Assembly: GCF_900101875.1 (NCBI RefSeq)
Contig: NZ_FNAI01000015.1
Location: 94,202 to 158,201, forward strand
DNA length: 64,000 nt
DNA from: Mucilaginibacter pineti
GTDB lineage: Bacteria; Bacteroidota; Bacteroidia; Sphingobacteriales; Sphingobacteriaceae
Direction of reading: 5' to 3'
The notes under the pieces were generated by a model, which was given only the letters and a program-made list of their open reading frames with translations, was not told where the DNA came from and made no database searches. The translations under genes and the position numbers were made by a program. This document shows positions 34,051 through 42,737 of the stretch, piece by piece (the stretch's first letter is position 1; every line of letters starts with the position of its first letter).

Positions 34051-35557
34051 ATGAAAAACATTTACCTGCTGTTAGCCAGCTTCCTGTTATATACCAAATC
34101 TCATAGTCAGGTGGTGGTCGGCCCGCGTAGCGAAAGATTTGACGTCCGCATCGTCGCATCTAAACTGAGCGATCCCTGGTCGGTGGTATATGGCCCGGAC
34201 GATCATTTATGGGTCACCGAATCCAAGGGCTACCGTGTTGACCGCATAGATCCGAAGACCGGTAAGCAAACTATTTTGCTGGACCTGACGGATGAGCGGC
34301 ATTTCCCGCGATATGATCAGTTGGGCAAACGCGCCGGCGGAAAACCCTGGCCGCAGGGCGGGCTGGTTGGACTCGCGCTGCACCCGCAGCTATTAACCGG
34401 CAAGCCTTACGTGTATTTGATGTATGTTTATGATTTTGAGGGTGCGGACAGTGCCGGCAGCGGCTGCCGGCTGCATGACGGCGGCTGTTTCTTCACCGGG
34501 CGGATCGTCCGTTATCGGTACGATCAGGCGAAGCAAAAATTGACCGGCCCCGTCATTTTGTGCGACACGATCCCGCAAAGCAGCGATCACAACGGCGGCA
34601 GGCTGACCATAGCACCGGTAGCCGGCAAGGATTACCTGTTTTACACCATTGGTGAAATGGGTGCCGGTCAGTTCACCAATATTGCGCGTACCAATCATGC
34701 GCAGCAGAAAGATATATATGAGGGTAAAATATTGCGTTTTAATACGGAGCCTGACCAGGATGCCGGCCAGTACGAATAAATGGATCCCTAACGACAATCC
34801 ATTCAATGCCACTACACAGAACGCGGTCTGGACCTATGGCCACCGCAACCCGCAGGGGTTGGCCTACGCTGTCATCAATGGTACTGGCTATTTATATGAA
34901 AGCGAGCACGGGCCGTTCTCTGATGACGAGGTGAATATTATTGAAAAAGGAAAAAACTATGGACATCCGCTGGTGATCGGCTATGCCGACGGCAACTATG
35001 ACGGACTGGCTGCAGGCGTATCTAACCACCCCGATGGGCCGGGCAAATGGCATACCGCCTATCCGCTGATCGTTAATGAAAAAGACAATGCGAAAACGAT
35101 CGGAGCGGATTACCGTGACCCCCTTATTACATTATACCCGAACAGTAAAGGCTTTCTGAATGACCTGTTTTCCAAATTAAGCGCCGGTCAGGGTGATCAG
35201 CAATGGCCTTCCGAAGCGCCCAGCAGTATCGCTGTTTACACGTCAACCGCTATTCCGGGCTGGAAAAACTCATTGTTGCTGCCGACGCTGAAAGGCGGCA
35301 AACTTATTCGCTTAAAACTGAACGCTGCGGGAGACAAGATTGAAGGCGATACGATCTGCTATTTCAAAGGCAGGGAACGCTACCGGGACATTGCTTTATC
35401 ACCGGACGGGCGAAAGATTTACCTTGCCGTGGACAGCAGCGCTGTTAGCTCCGGGCCATCGAAAGCAAATCCAAAGCAGGTCAGTTACCGGGGCTGTATC
35501 ATTGAATATCATTATGTCGGGCAAGCAGGTGAGATGGATAACAAAAAAAGGCCGTAA
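34051..35557 (+). pseudogene. PQQ-dependent sugar dehydrogenase (glucose/sorbosone type), frameshifted
   Basis: The 5' part (34051-34779) encodes a signal peptide, MKNIYLLLASFLLYTKSHS, and the start of a six-bladed propeller (LVGLALHPQL). It ends at a stop just after KILRFNTEPDQDAG. The reading continues in the +1 frame from about 34760 (KWIPNDNPFN ... NPQGLAYAV ... ESEHGPFSDDEVN) to 35557. A single extra base near 34765-34775 explains the break. The combined product would be about 500 residues and would oxidise sugars in the periplasm with PQQ. It could be a sequencing error, a recent mutation or a phase-variable site. No homopolymer is present at the junction. Confidence 0.8.
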
Positions 35558-35607
35558 TGCTGTTGTAAACAGATCCAAAGTCTACTCATTTTTTGATTTG
35601 CCGGTGA

Positions 35608-36633
35608 CTAAATCGGCATATCACTTTTCGTACCTTTATCATCAGCGAGTAGTATCGCCCTTATCCGGTCGATATGGATTTGAGACAATTCTGCCCGTTC
35701 TTCTGCTGAGCGTACTGCGGCTCCTTTCTGTTCTTTTGCAATAGTCGTCAGCAAGTTTTTCCTTTCCTCGAACATTCGCAGCGCGACCCACATTGTTTCT
35801 TCGATCTTTCCGGTTTGTTCAGCCAGTAGCGAGGCTGCCGTATAAGCATGACCGGTATGGCAGCGGTACCTTGCAATCGGCCCCTCGTTGATTTTCCAAA
35901 GCACACCACCACAGCCCGGGCAATTAAATGGAACCTGTTCACCAAGTGAATTGACAGATGCCAGGTCGCTTAAAACGCGCTTGGCTATCTTACTTTCCAG
36001 GATCAGGTCTTGAGGCATTGGCTGCTGTTTACCCGGCTTGTCAGCGATCAATTTAAAAAGTGCACCACCCATTTCCGATACAGGAACGCAATAATCCGGG
36101 GTTAGTTGGTTCAGTGCATTCTTAGGCATTTCCGGATAATCAGCGTCGTTGGGATCTTGTATAATGGATTTACCGCCGTAACGTTGTATAGCGATCATTC
36201 CGGCCGTCCCGTCATCCAGGTAACCGGTCATTAATATTCCTATAACCCGATTACCAAACGCTACGGCGGCCGAGCGAAAAAGCGGATCTATTGCGGGTCT
36301 GCTTCTGTTTTCCTGCGCCCCCTTAGTCACACTTAATCTGCCCTTTTCATCGACCATCAGGTGATGGTCTGAAGGCGCGAGATAGGCATAGCCGGGTAAT
36401 GGCTGCTGACCATGTTGCGCGTGAAGGCAAGTTAGCTTCCCGTTTTTATTGAGAGAGTCGAGTAGCACGTCACCCGACGCATCGGCGGAAATATGCTGCA
36501 CGATGAGCAGTGGCGCCGGAAAATTGGCCGGCAGTTGACTGATCAGTCCGACCAAGGCATTGAGGCCGCCGGCGGATGCGCCGGCAACAACCAAATGTTC
36601 GATTCTTTTATTTTTTGCAGTGTGTTTTTTCAT
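35608..36633 (-). CDS. CheB-type methylesterase without receiver domain
   Basis: A 341-residue protein. CheB catalytic residues are visible: Ser in GASAGG, His in VQHIS and Asp in GYLDDGTAG. No N-terminal receiver domain is present. After the catalytic domain (~185 residues) a C-terminal part carries a zinc-binding-like NCPGCGGVLW and RCHTGHAYT, then a helical tail. In Bacteroidota such stand-alone proteins lack chemotaxis neighbours and may serve other signalling. Its monocistronic position near orphan kinases and a lone receiver (38568) fits stress signalling; this is inference. Confidence 0.83.
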   Translation of the reverse strand: MKKHTAKNKRIEHLVVAGASAGGLNALVGLISQLPANFPAPLLIVQHISADASGDVLLDSLNKNGKLTCLHAQHGQQPLPGYAYLAPSDHHLMVDEKGRLSVTKGAQENRSRPAIDPLFRSAAVAFGNRVIGILMTGYLDDGTAGMIAIQRYGGKSIIQDPNDADYPEMPKNALNQLTPDYCVPVSEMGGALFKLIADKPGKQQPMPQDLILESKIAKRVLSDLASVNSLGEQVPFNCPGCGGVLWKINEGPIARYRCHTGHAYTAASLLAEQTGKIEETMWVALRMFEERKNLLTTIAKEQKGAAVRSAEERAELSQIHIDRIRAILLADDKGTKSDMPI

Positions 36634-36808
36634 AGGTTAAGTCGATTGACAGGATGGCGGACCATCGCCATTGAGCGAGGCCGTCCGTGATCATTTGCTA
36701 ACTTAACGCTTTATCCCTGGAAACGATATAAAAAATCGTTGGAACTTCCGATCACATTAAGCGGCCTTCAAACTTAAGTCACAAAAAAAAGAGGTAGATG
36801 CGGGGACT

Positions 36809-37381
36809 TTATATATTCATAAAATAATGCTGAAGTAACAGCATAGTTTTGGCGTCCAAAATTGATCCCATCCTGACCTGTTCACGCGCTTCGCTAAAAT
36901 TGAGTTCGAGTAGCTCAATGTCTTCACCTTCACCAGCCTTACCGCCGCCCTTCTCATGCGTACCTGTGCTGTTATATTCAGCCATAAAAAGATGAACAAA
37001 CTCGGTAATACTTCCCGCCGATGTATAGACGCCGCCAACTTTTTCGAGGTTGGATATCGTGTATCCCATTTCCTCCTGTACTTCGCGCCGGACCGCCTGT
37101 TCGGGCGTTTCCCCCTCATCGATGAGACCAGCGCAAGTTTCGACCAGGTAACCGGTTTCGCTGCCGTTTAAGAATGTCGGTAGCCTGAACTGGCGCGCCA
37201 ACAGAAATTTTTCGGCTTTGATGTCAACCAGCAATACTGCAACAGCGTCCGGCCGGAAATAAATCTCGTTTTTTTGATCATGCATTTGACCGTGCAGGTC
37301 AGGTTTTTGAAACGTGATCGTTTGCAGGGGATACTTGGTCCCAGGTACTGTTTCGCGGTTGATGATATTGATCGTTGCCAT
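36809..37381 (-). CDS. NUDIX hydrolase, NudK-like
   Basis: A 190-residue NUDIX protein; start at MATINIINRE (37381). The Nudix box G-x5-E-x7-REUxEE-x-GU is met by AGLIDEGETPEQAVRREVQEEMG, here starting at AGLIDEG. The domain plan and the FLLARQFRLPT segment resemble GDP-mannose pyrophosphatase NudK or ADP-ribose pyrophosphatase. It hydrolyses a nucleoside diphosphate-linked substrate; the exact one cannot be inferred. Divergent from the AsmA-like gene, whose start is 57 bp upstream. Confidence 0.85.
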   Translation of the reverse strand: MATINIINRETVPGTKYPLQTITFQKPDLHGQMHDQKNEIYFRPDAVAVLLVDIKAEKFLLARQFRLPTFLNGSETGYLVETCAGLIDEGETPEQAVRREVQEEMGYTISNLEKVGGVYTSAGSITEFVHLFMAEYNSTGTHEKGGGKAGEGEDIELLELNFSEAREQVRMGSILDAKTMLLLQHYFMNI

Positions 37382-37438
37382 GAACAGTAAACAAACAGGC
37401 GCTGAAATAGTTGTTGTATAAACATCAAACTGATTGAC

Positions 37439-38545
37439 GTGAAAAAGCCCTTGCAACCCTATATCCGGTTCTTTCAAAAAATAAGGACAATTTACCTCGT
37501 CCTGATGATCCTGGTATTAGCCCTGATCATCGTTCGTCTGGCGCTGCCGGGTATTGTCAAAAACTATGTCAATAAAAAACTGAATGAATTGCCCGGATAC
37601 ACCGGCCATGTGGATGATATTGACATCCATTTGTACCGGGGCGCTTATGTAATCAGGGAGCTGCACCTCAAAAAGAAGACCGACCCGCCTGCATATCCTT
37701 TTTTGTTCATTGAAACAGCCGATCTTTCCGTCGAATGGCGGGCGTTGTTCAAAGGCCGTCTGGTTGGTGAGGTGACACTTGACCGCCCGGTCATCAATAT
37801 CCTGGCCACGGAGGATATCAATAAGGAACCATCAAAAGACAGTTGGACGAAAACGGTAAAGGCCCTGATGCCGATGACCATTAACCGGCTGCAGGTCAAT
37901 AATGGCAAGCTGGCCTACCTGGACCTGAACAAAAAGCCGGTCACCAACCTGCATATCGACGACATGCAGCTGACTGCGCTTAACCTGGCCAATGTACAAA
38001 AGGAAGCCAAACGGTTACCTTCCCATGTGTCACTCACAGGTAGCTCTATTGGTGGCGGTAGGCTTAAAGCAGACATGGATGTCAATGTTTTAAAAGACAT
38101 TCCGGACCTGGACCTGGGCATGTCCCTCAAGGGAACGAACCTGCTCAGCCTGAACAGCTTTTTTGAGGGTAATGCCAGGATGGATGTGGAACGCGGCAAT
38201 ATCGACATTTTCAGCAAGTTCACCTTAATGAATGGGGAAATGAATGGTTATGTCAAACCTTTCATCAGCAATTTGAAGGTATTGGACGTTAAAAAGGATA
38301 TTAAGAAAAAAGGCGGGGTCTTAAGGGTGATCAAAAAAGCCGTGGTAGGTCTCTTTGCCAAGGCAGTGACCAACCCTAAGACGAAGAAGATCGCAACGGT
38401 CATTCCGATCCACGGAAATATTAAGGACCCGAAGACCAGCGGCTGGGCGACATTTGTCGGTGTATTAAAAAATGCCTTTGTCCAGGCATTTCATGAAAGC
38501 CTGAGTAATGAACTTAAAAACCGCAACCCGGGAAAAAGTGAATAA
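37439..38545 (+). CDS. DUF748/AsmA-like membrane protein
   Basis: A 368-residue protein with one N-terminal membrane helix (residues ~17-40, TIYLVLMILVLALIIVRLAL) and a long beta-rich periplasmic part with repeating strands (LFIETADLSVEWRALF, IDDMQLTALNLANVQ). It belongs to the AsmA/DUF748 group, now linked to lipid transport between the membranes. The C-terminal ~80 residues are basic. The start is GTG at 37439; no ATG lies suitably upstream. Divergent from nudK. Confidence 0.72.
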   Translation: MKKPLQPYIRFFQKIRTIYLVLMILVLALIIVRLALPGIVKNYVNKKLNELPGYTGHVDDIDIHLYRGAYVIRELHLKKKTDPPAYPFLFIETADLSVEWRALFKGRLVGEVTLDRPVINILATEDINKEPSKDSWTKTVKALMPMTINRLQVNNGKLAYLDLNKKPVTNLHIDDMQLTALNLANVQKEAKRLPSHVSLTGSSIGGGRLKADMDVNVLKDIPDLDLGMSLKGTNLLSLNSFFEGNARMDVERGNIDIFSKFTLMNGEMNGYVKPFISNLKVLDVKKDIKKKGGVLRVIKKAVVGLFAKAVTNPKTKKIATVIPIHGNIKDPKTSGWATFVGVLKNAFVQAFHESLSNELKNRNPGKSE

Positions 38546-38567
38546 GGGCGAGTTCGATAGCTAAAGT

Positions 38568-38933
38568 TCAGGCTGCCAGCTGCTGCTCCACTTTGCGGAT
38601 CAGGCGGTCAATATCGAAAGGCTTTGCTAAGAAATCGTCTGGTGCGCCTTCCTGCCGCAGCGAGGCGGCCAGATCATGCGTTGCCGAAATTAGAATTACT
38701 GGAATAAAAGAGGTTTCCGGGTTAAATTTCAGTTCGCTGCAGATCGATCTGCCGTCCATCGAACCGAGCATCACATCCATCAGTACCAGGTCAGGATGCA
38801 GTGAGCCGATGACGTCAAAAATTTTCTCACCGCCGGTAAGTGTCGTGATTTCATACCCGCTTTCTGTTAAAACATACGAAATGACCTCTAAAATATCTGT
38901 GTCATCGTCCAGTACGAGTATTTTCTGCTTCAT
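38568..38933 (-). CDS. Single-domain response regulator (CheY-like)
   Basis: A 121-residue receiver domain only. Acidic pair DDD at residues 8-10, phospho-acceptor Asp in LVLMDVML, the Thr/Ser switch in LISA and the Lys in FLAKPFDI are all present. No output domain, so it acts by protein contact, perhaps in a phosphorelay with the orphan kinases at 20212, 21438 or 25480. Convergent with the AsmA-like gene. Confidence 0.88.
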   Translation of the reverse strand: MKQKILVLDDDTDILEVISYVLTESGYEITTLTGGEKIFDVIGSLHPDLVLMDVMLGSMDGRSICSELKFNPETSFIPVILISATHDLAASLRQEGAPDDFLAKPFDIDRLIRKVEQQLAA

Positions 38934-39328
38934 ATCTCTTTCTTCTGACTATCAGTCAAAAAGCAAGCCAATAGCGCACAACGAACTGCTGAAAGATCGT
39001 TTGATCGTGGTTTTAAGTTAATTAAAAATTAAGTTACTTACCTGCGGGGGTGGAGCGGCCCGAGGGATAACAGCATTTCGCCTGTTAAATGGCTCCGGAC
39101 CCTGATTTAGTTTCCCTGGCGGAAAGATCTTCCTTGTTATTTTTTATTTATGACAGAGCCCCTGCCAGGTCACTGATAGCAATAAATGTCTCCAATCTTT
39201 TTTTGAGGTCCCTTCCGGTGCTATGCGCTCCGACACTATCATCAGTGGCACATAGTTGCCGACTTCAAAATATATTGGCTGCATAAATCCCTCATCTTTT
39301 TATGTAATTACCACAAATTTCTGCCAGA
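38934..39328. other. Gene-poor stretch with one possible 46-residue frame
   Basis: A minus-strand frame at 39144-39284 could encode a 46-residue protein (start MQPIYFEVGNYVPLM). No ribosome site or relative supports it. I see nothing else apart from the upstream region of the receiver gene. Confidence 0.25.
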
Positions 39329-39718
39329 TTATAGATTGGGCAGTAAATAATAAAGGAGCAAGAGGCTGGCTCCGATTACGCCCGCCGTCAGTATGAGCAA
39401 TAAGGTTGACTGCGGATAAAACACCTTGTTTAACAGTTGCTTTTCAATGCGTTTGTAACGCAGGTAACCTATCAGTGCCGTAAGGGCACCGATGGCGACC
39501 AGGCACATGCCGATTACACCGGAAAAGCCTTTAACAGGCGTAATGGTGTGCCCGGTGACAACCAGCGATAACTGGCGGACGAACAGCGAGAATTTAACGA
39601 CCACAAATCCGAAACCCATCAGCGCAATGCTGGTTCGTATCCACGCCAGAAAGGTCCGCTCGTTGGCCAGGTGGTCGCTCGCGCCTGTTTTTGGTTTGCT
39701 TTCATTGTCCATATTCAA
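39329..39718 (-). CDS. DUF202 membrane protein (YidH-like)
   Basis: A 129-residue protein with three hydrophobic helices and the DUF202 signature LANERTFLAWIRTSIALMGFG. Function is unknown in the family. It overlaps the ExoIII-polymerase fusion gene by 4 bp and is the last gene of the LigD operon. Confidence 0.88.
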   Translation of the reverse strand: MNMDNESKPKTGASDHLANERTFLAWIRTSIALMGFGFVVVKFSLFVRQLSLVVTGHTITPVKGFSGVIGMCLVAIGALTALIGYLRYKRIEKQLLNKVFYPQSTLLLILTAGVIGASLLLLYYLLPNL

Positions 39719-41460
39719 AACGTGCTTTGTGCTTTTTTAATGGTTGTTGCCAGGTCAATCCTTTCGCCCAGCACATTTTTGAATAAGTCGCCCGTCTCTT
39801 TCAGGCGGGCAATGGAATTATGGATCGTGAAATCGCGCATCGTAAGCCCCGGTCTAACTTCGTCCCACGTAAGTGGCATGGAAACCGTGGCGCCGGGTTT
39901 CGGCCGAAGTGAATAAACACCCGCAATAGTGGCATCCGGCCGGTTCTGTAAAAAGTCAAGGTACATTTTGCCGCCGCGGTTTTTGACCATTCGTTCCAGG
40001 CTGGTGTATTCGGGTATCTGTTTGTGAACCAAAGTGACAATGATTTTAGCAAACATCTGGCTCTGGTCATAAGTGTATTTAGCACCGAGCGGGATGTAGA
40101 TGTGCATGCCCGTTGACCCGGAGGTTTTTGGATAGGCCGGCACGCCAATGGCGTCCAGTACTTTTTTGACTTCCAGCGCCGCGCTGATCACCTGGTCGAA
40201 ATGCTGCTTGTCCGGATCCAGATCAATGACGCAAAAATCAGGATTGTCTGGCGAAGTCACCCGGCTGAACCACGGATTGATCTCAATACAACCCAGTGAG
40301 GCCATCCACAGAAGGCTTGCTTTGTTAGTGGCCACCAGGTATTCCTTCTCAACACCGTCGCTGGTGGTATGGGGCATGGTTTTCATACAATCGGGCGCTT
40401 TGTCCTTCACGTCTTTCTGATAAAAGCTGGGGCCATGTATGCCGTTTGGAAACCGGTTGAGCGACATTGGCCGGTCCTTCAGGTAAGGCACCATATATTC
40501 CGCGACCTGGTCGTAATAATTAAACATATCGCGTTTAGTGATGCCATCCTCCGGCCAATAAACTTTTGATAAGTGATTGAAAGTCAGGGGACATCCATCG
40601 ACCTTGACGGTTTGGCTGTCTTTTGCCTGATCCAGAAAACTGGGTGACGTTTTTTCTTTTTTCATTGCTTTTTTAAGTTTCTGGTTACTGTCCGATAGTT
40701 CGATCCAAACTGGCGCATGGTCACTACTGCCTTGCCAGCCCCTGACTGCTTTGTCAACGCCACCAGCGCTCAACCGGTCCGCTACTGCCGGATTCAGTAA
40801 AAAGTGATCCAGCCGCAACCCGGCATCCCGTTCATATGCCTTGTGCAAGTAATCCCAAAACGTATAGACGCGCTCATTCGGATATAACTGTCGGATCGCA
40901 TCGGTCCAGCCCTGGTCGACCAGACTTTGGTAAGCCGTTTTAGTTTCCGGCCGGAACAGTGCGTTGTTAATGTATTTTTCGGGCTTATACGTATCCAGAT
41001 CAGTGGGCATGACATTGTAGTCGCCGATCAAAATCACCGGCAGCTCCCGGTTCACCAAATCTTTTGCGTGATCATTTAATCGCTTGAACCAGCGTAGCTT
41101 GTAATCGAGCTTTGGCCCCGGCCAGGGATTGCCGTTGGGTAAATAAATGCAGCCGATCACGATACCGTCCACAAATGCTTCCAGATAACGGCTATGCGTA
41201 AATTCTTCATCGTCGCCCGGCAGGTCCCGCCGTAATTCTTTGAGCTCACTTTTAGCAAGGATGGCCACCCCGTTCCAGCTTTTCTGTCCTTGCCAGATGG
41301 CGTTGTAACCGGCGCCTTTGAGTTGCCGTTCAGGGAACTTATGATTTTCGCATTTGAGTTCTTGTAGGCAAACGATATCCGGCTCCCGCTCTTTTAGCCA
41401 GCGGAGCAGGTTGTCCAGGCGTCCATTGATGCCATTGATATTGTAGGTGGCGATCTTCAT
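39715..41460 (-). CDS. Exonuclease III / LigD-type polymerase domain fusion
   Basis: A 581-residue uninterrupted protein joining two enzymes. Residues 1-~258 are an exonuclease III/AP endonuclease: YNING near residue 6, Glu34 in QELK, Asp147 and Asn149 in GDYN, Asp247-His248 in SDH. Residues ~290-575 are a LigD polymerase (AEP primase-polymerase) domain: YWPEDGITKRD, catalytic Asp413 and Asp415 in VIDLDPD, SGSTGMH. Both active sites look complete. It would excise and end-trim at damaged bases and then fill gaps or add ribonucleotides during end joining. Read with LigD and Ku it is a second PolDom. Its stop overlaps DUF202 by 4 bp. Confidence 0.87.
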   Translation of the reverse strand: MKIATYNINGINGRLDNLLRWLKEREPDIVCLQELKCENHKFPERQLKGAGYNAIWQGQKSWNGVAILAKSELKELRRDLPGDDEEFTHSRYLEAFVDGIVIGCIYLPNGNPWPGPKLDYKLRWFKRLNDHAKDLVNRELPVILIGDYNVMPTDLDTYKPEKYINNALFRPETKTAYQSLVDQGWTDAIRQLYPNERVYTFWDYLHKAYERDAGLRLDHFLLNPAVADRLSAGGVDKAVRGWQGSSDHAPVWIELSDSNQKLKKAMKKEKTSPSFLDQAKDSQTVKVDGCPLTFNHLSKVYWPEDGITKRDMFNYYDQVAEYMVPYLKDRPMSLNRFPNGIHGPSFYQKDVKDKAPDCMKTMPHTTSDGVEKEYLVATNKASLLWMASLGCIEINPWFSRVTSPDNPDFCVIDLDPDKQHFDQVISAALEVKKVLDAIGVPAYPKTSGSTGMHIYIPLGAKYTYDQSQMFAKIIVTLVHKQIPEYTSLERMVKNRGGKMYLDFLQNRPDATIAGVYSLRPKPGATVSMPLTWDEVRPGLTMRDFTIHNSIARLKETGDLFKNVLGERIDLATTIKKAQSTF

Positions 41461-41469
41461 CGTAAGGTG

Positions 41470-41748
41470 TTAAACGGCGAGTTGTTTATCAATAGCATCG
41501 CCGATCGCTTGAATCAGGTCCTTATCGGCCTGGTTTTCGCCCAGAGCAACCCATTGTTTATTTTCTTTAACCAGCTGAAGCGGGTCTTCAAAGGGCAAAG
41601 TTACCTCCCATACCACGCGGTCATCAAGTTGTTGTGATTTCGCGTTGAGGCGCAGGCTGCTGTTGTTTCCCGGTGTTTTAACCAGTATTTCCCGGCTGTC
41701 ATCATGCGGTCCGCGCCTTTCATCAAGCGCACTTCCCCTGTTGATCAT
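41470..41748 (-). CDS. Small unknown protein in LigD operon (family member)
   Basis: A 92-residue protein with beta strands (VWEVTLPFEDPLQLVKENK, then Trp) and a C-terminal helix DKDLIQAIGDAIDKQL, the same plan as the small proteins at 10973, 27259 and 27527. It lies 9 bp before the ExoIII fusion gene. A function in end joining is suggested only by position. Confidence 0.6.
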   Translation of the reverse strand: MINRGSALDERRGPHDDSREILVKTPGNNSSLRLNAKSQQLDDRVVWEVTLPFEDPLQLVKENKQWVALGENQADKDLIQAIGDAIDKQLAV

Positions 41749-42017
41749 GGCGCTCCGGTCAGTTCGCGGTTGTCGTCTTCCGGTTCATCCGTTTCCTTTT
41801 CATGTTTAGCAGCATCTGTGTCGCGCGGTATACCGGCTGCGGCATCATCGCCCTGCTGCTCGATGGCGGAATTTACCTCGTTTTCGTTTTCCAGTTGCTG
41901 ACCGATCTCATCGGTTTGTCCGGGAAGGTTTTCGCTTTTTCCGGTCTTATCTTTTTCCTGCTCGTTCATCTCTTTTTTTAATATATAACCCTTAGGGCGG
42001 GCTTTCGTTTTTACCAT
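41745..42017 (-). CDS. Small acidic disordered protein
   Basis: About 90 residues. A basic start (MVKTKARPKGYILKKEM) is followed by a strongly acidic, Gln- and Glu-rich low-complexity tail (DTDAAKHEKETDEPEDDN). ATG at 42017 chosen; a later ATG at 41969 is possible. Predicted to be disordered. It overlaps 41470-41748 by 4 bp. Not recognised. Confidence 0.45.
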   Translation of the reverse strand: MVKTKARPKGYILKKEMNEQEKDKTGKSENLPGQTDEIGQQLENENEVNSAIEQQGDDAAAGIPRDTDAAKHEKETDEPEDDNRELTGAP

Positions 42018-42019
42018 CT

Positions 42020-42271
42020 TCAACCTGTTTTTCCTTTATTGTCCCAATGATCTTTGATAACCTTGCCATCCGGGTCCGATTGTAATCTGCGCGCGAAACG
42101 TTCGCCTTTGATCTTACCGTCGGCGTCTGCCTTACCCATATACAGTAAGACCGGGTTCCCTTGCTCATCAGTTTTAAAGGCCAGGTCATAGCGGCCAAAG
42201 CGCTGGCTGATCATTTGGTCAGGCCCATAGGTCTTTGACAGGACTTTCGACAATTCAACTCCGATCTTCAT
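42020..42271 (-). CDS. Small unknown basic protein in LigD operon
   Basis: An 83-residue protein from MKIGVELSKVL. Mixed alpha/beta, basic near the end (KGERFARRL, KDHWDNKGKTG). Its start lies inside the 3' end of the preceding gene (17 bp overlap), and it is followed after 2 bp by 41745-42017. Not recognised. Confidence 0.6.
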   Translation of the reverse strand: MKIGVELSKVLSKTYGPDQMISQRFGRYDLAFKTDEQGNPVLLYMGKADADGKIKGERFARRLQSDPDGKVIKDHWDNKGKTG

Positions 42272-42737
42272 AACTGCTGGCTTTACCGTCATTCAATTTG
42301 AACCACACCTGCCACAATAGTTTATAAGCAGGATGATCTTTAAACGCGTCCGGCTCATCAGTCGCCCATAGGCCATTGGTGGTGGTAATATAGTATTGCA
42401 TCTGGCAGAAGATATCAACCAGTTCTTTGAGGTCTACCGGCAGCACTTCCGCATCACTCACGCGTTTAGGATGGTTGGTAGCCACCAGGTTTTGATAAAC
42501 GCGATCAATATCGGCATCGGCAGGTTCAAGGAGTGCCATCAGTTCTTCGGGCACTTGTTCAAAAATGAACTGGTCACCGCCTTTCAGGTGAATGAACAAT
42601 TCTTTGTTATAATGTTCCGGCGCATAAAAGCCAACGACACCGGAGTTAGGCTGATGGAGGGGAAAGGCGCTGTCCAGCCCTTTGAGTTCATAGACCTTGC
42701 CATTCACTGTTTGCAGGATTGAGTTATAGTCTGTCAT
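42255..42737 (-). CDS. Unknown protein coupled to LigD
   Basis: A 160-residue protein with an alpha/beta pattern; phrases such as LDSAFPLHQPNSGVVGFYAP and KLLWQVWFKLNDG do not match any family I know. It overlaps the ligD stop by 4 bp. It might be a NHEJ accessory. No catalytic pattern is evident. Confidence 0.6.
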   Translation of the reverse strand: MTDYNSILQTVNGKVYELKGLDSAFPLHQPNSGVVGFYAPEHYNKELFIHLKGGDQFIFEQVPEELMALLEPADADIDRVYQNLVATNHPKRVSDAEVLPVDLKELVDIFCQMQYYITTTNGLWATDEPDAFKDHPAYKLLWQVWFKLNDGKASSYEDRS

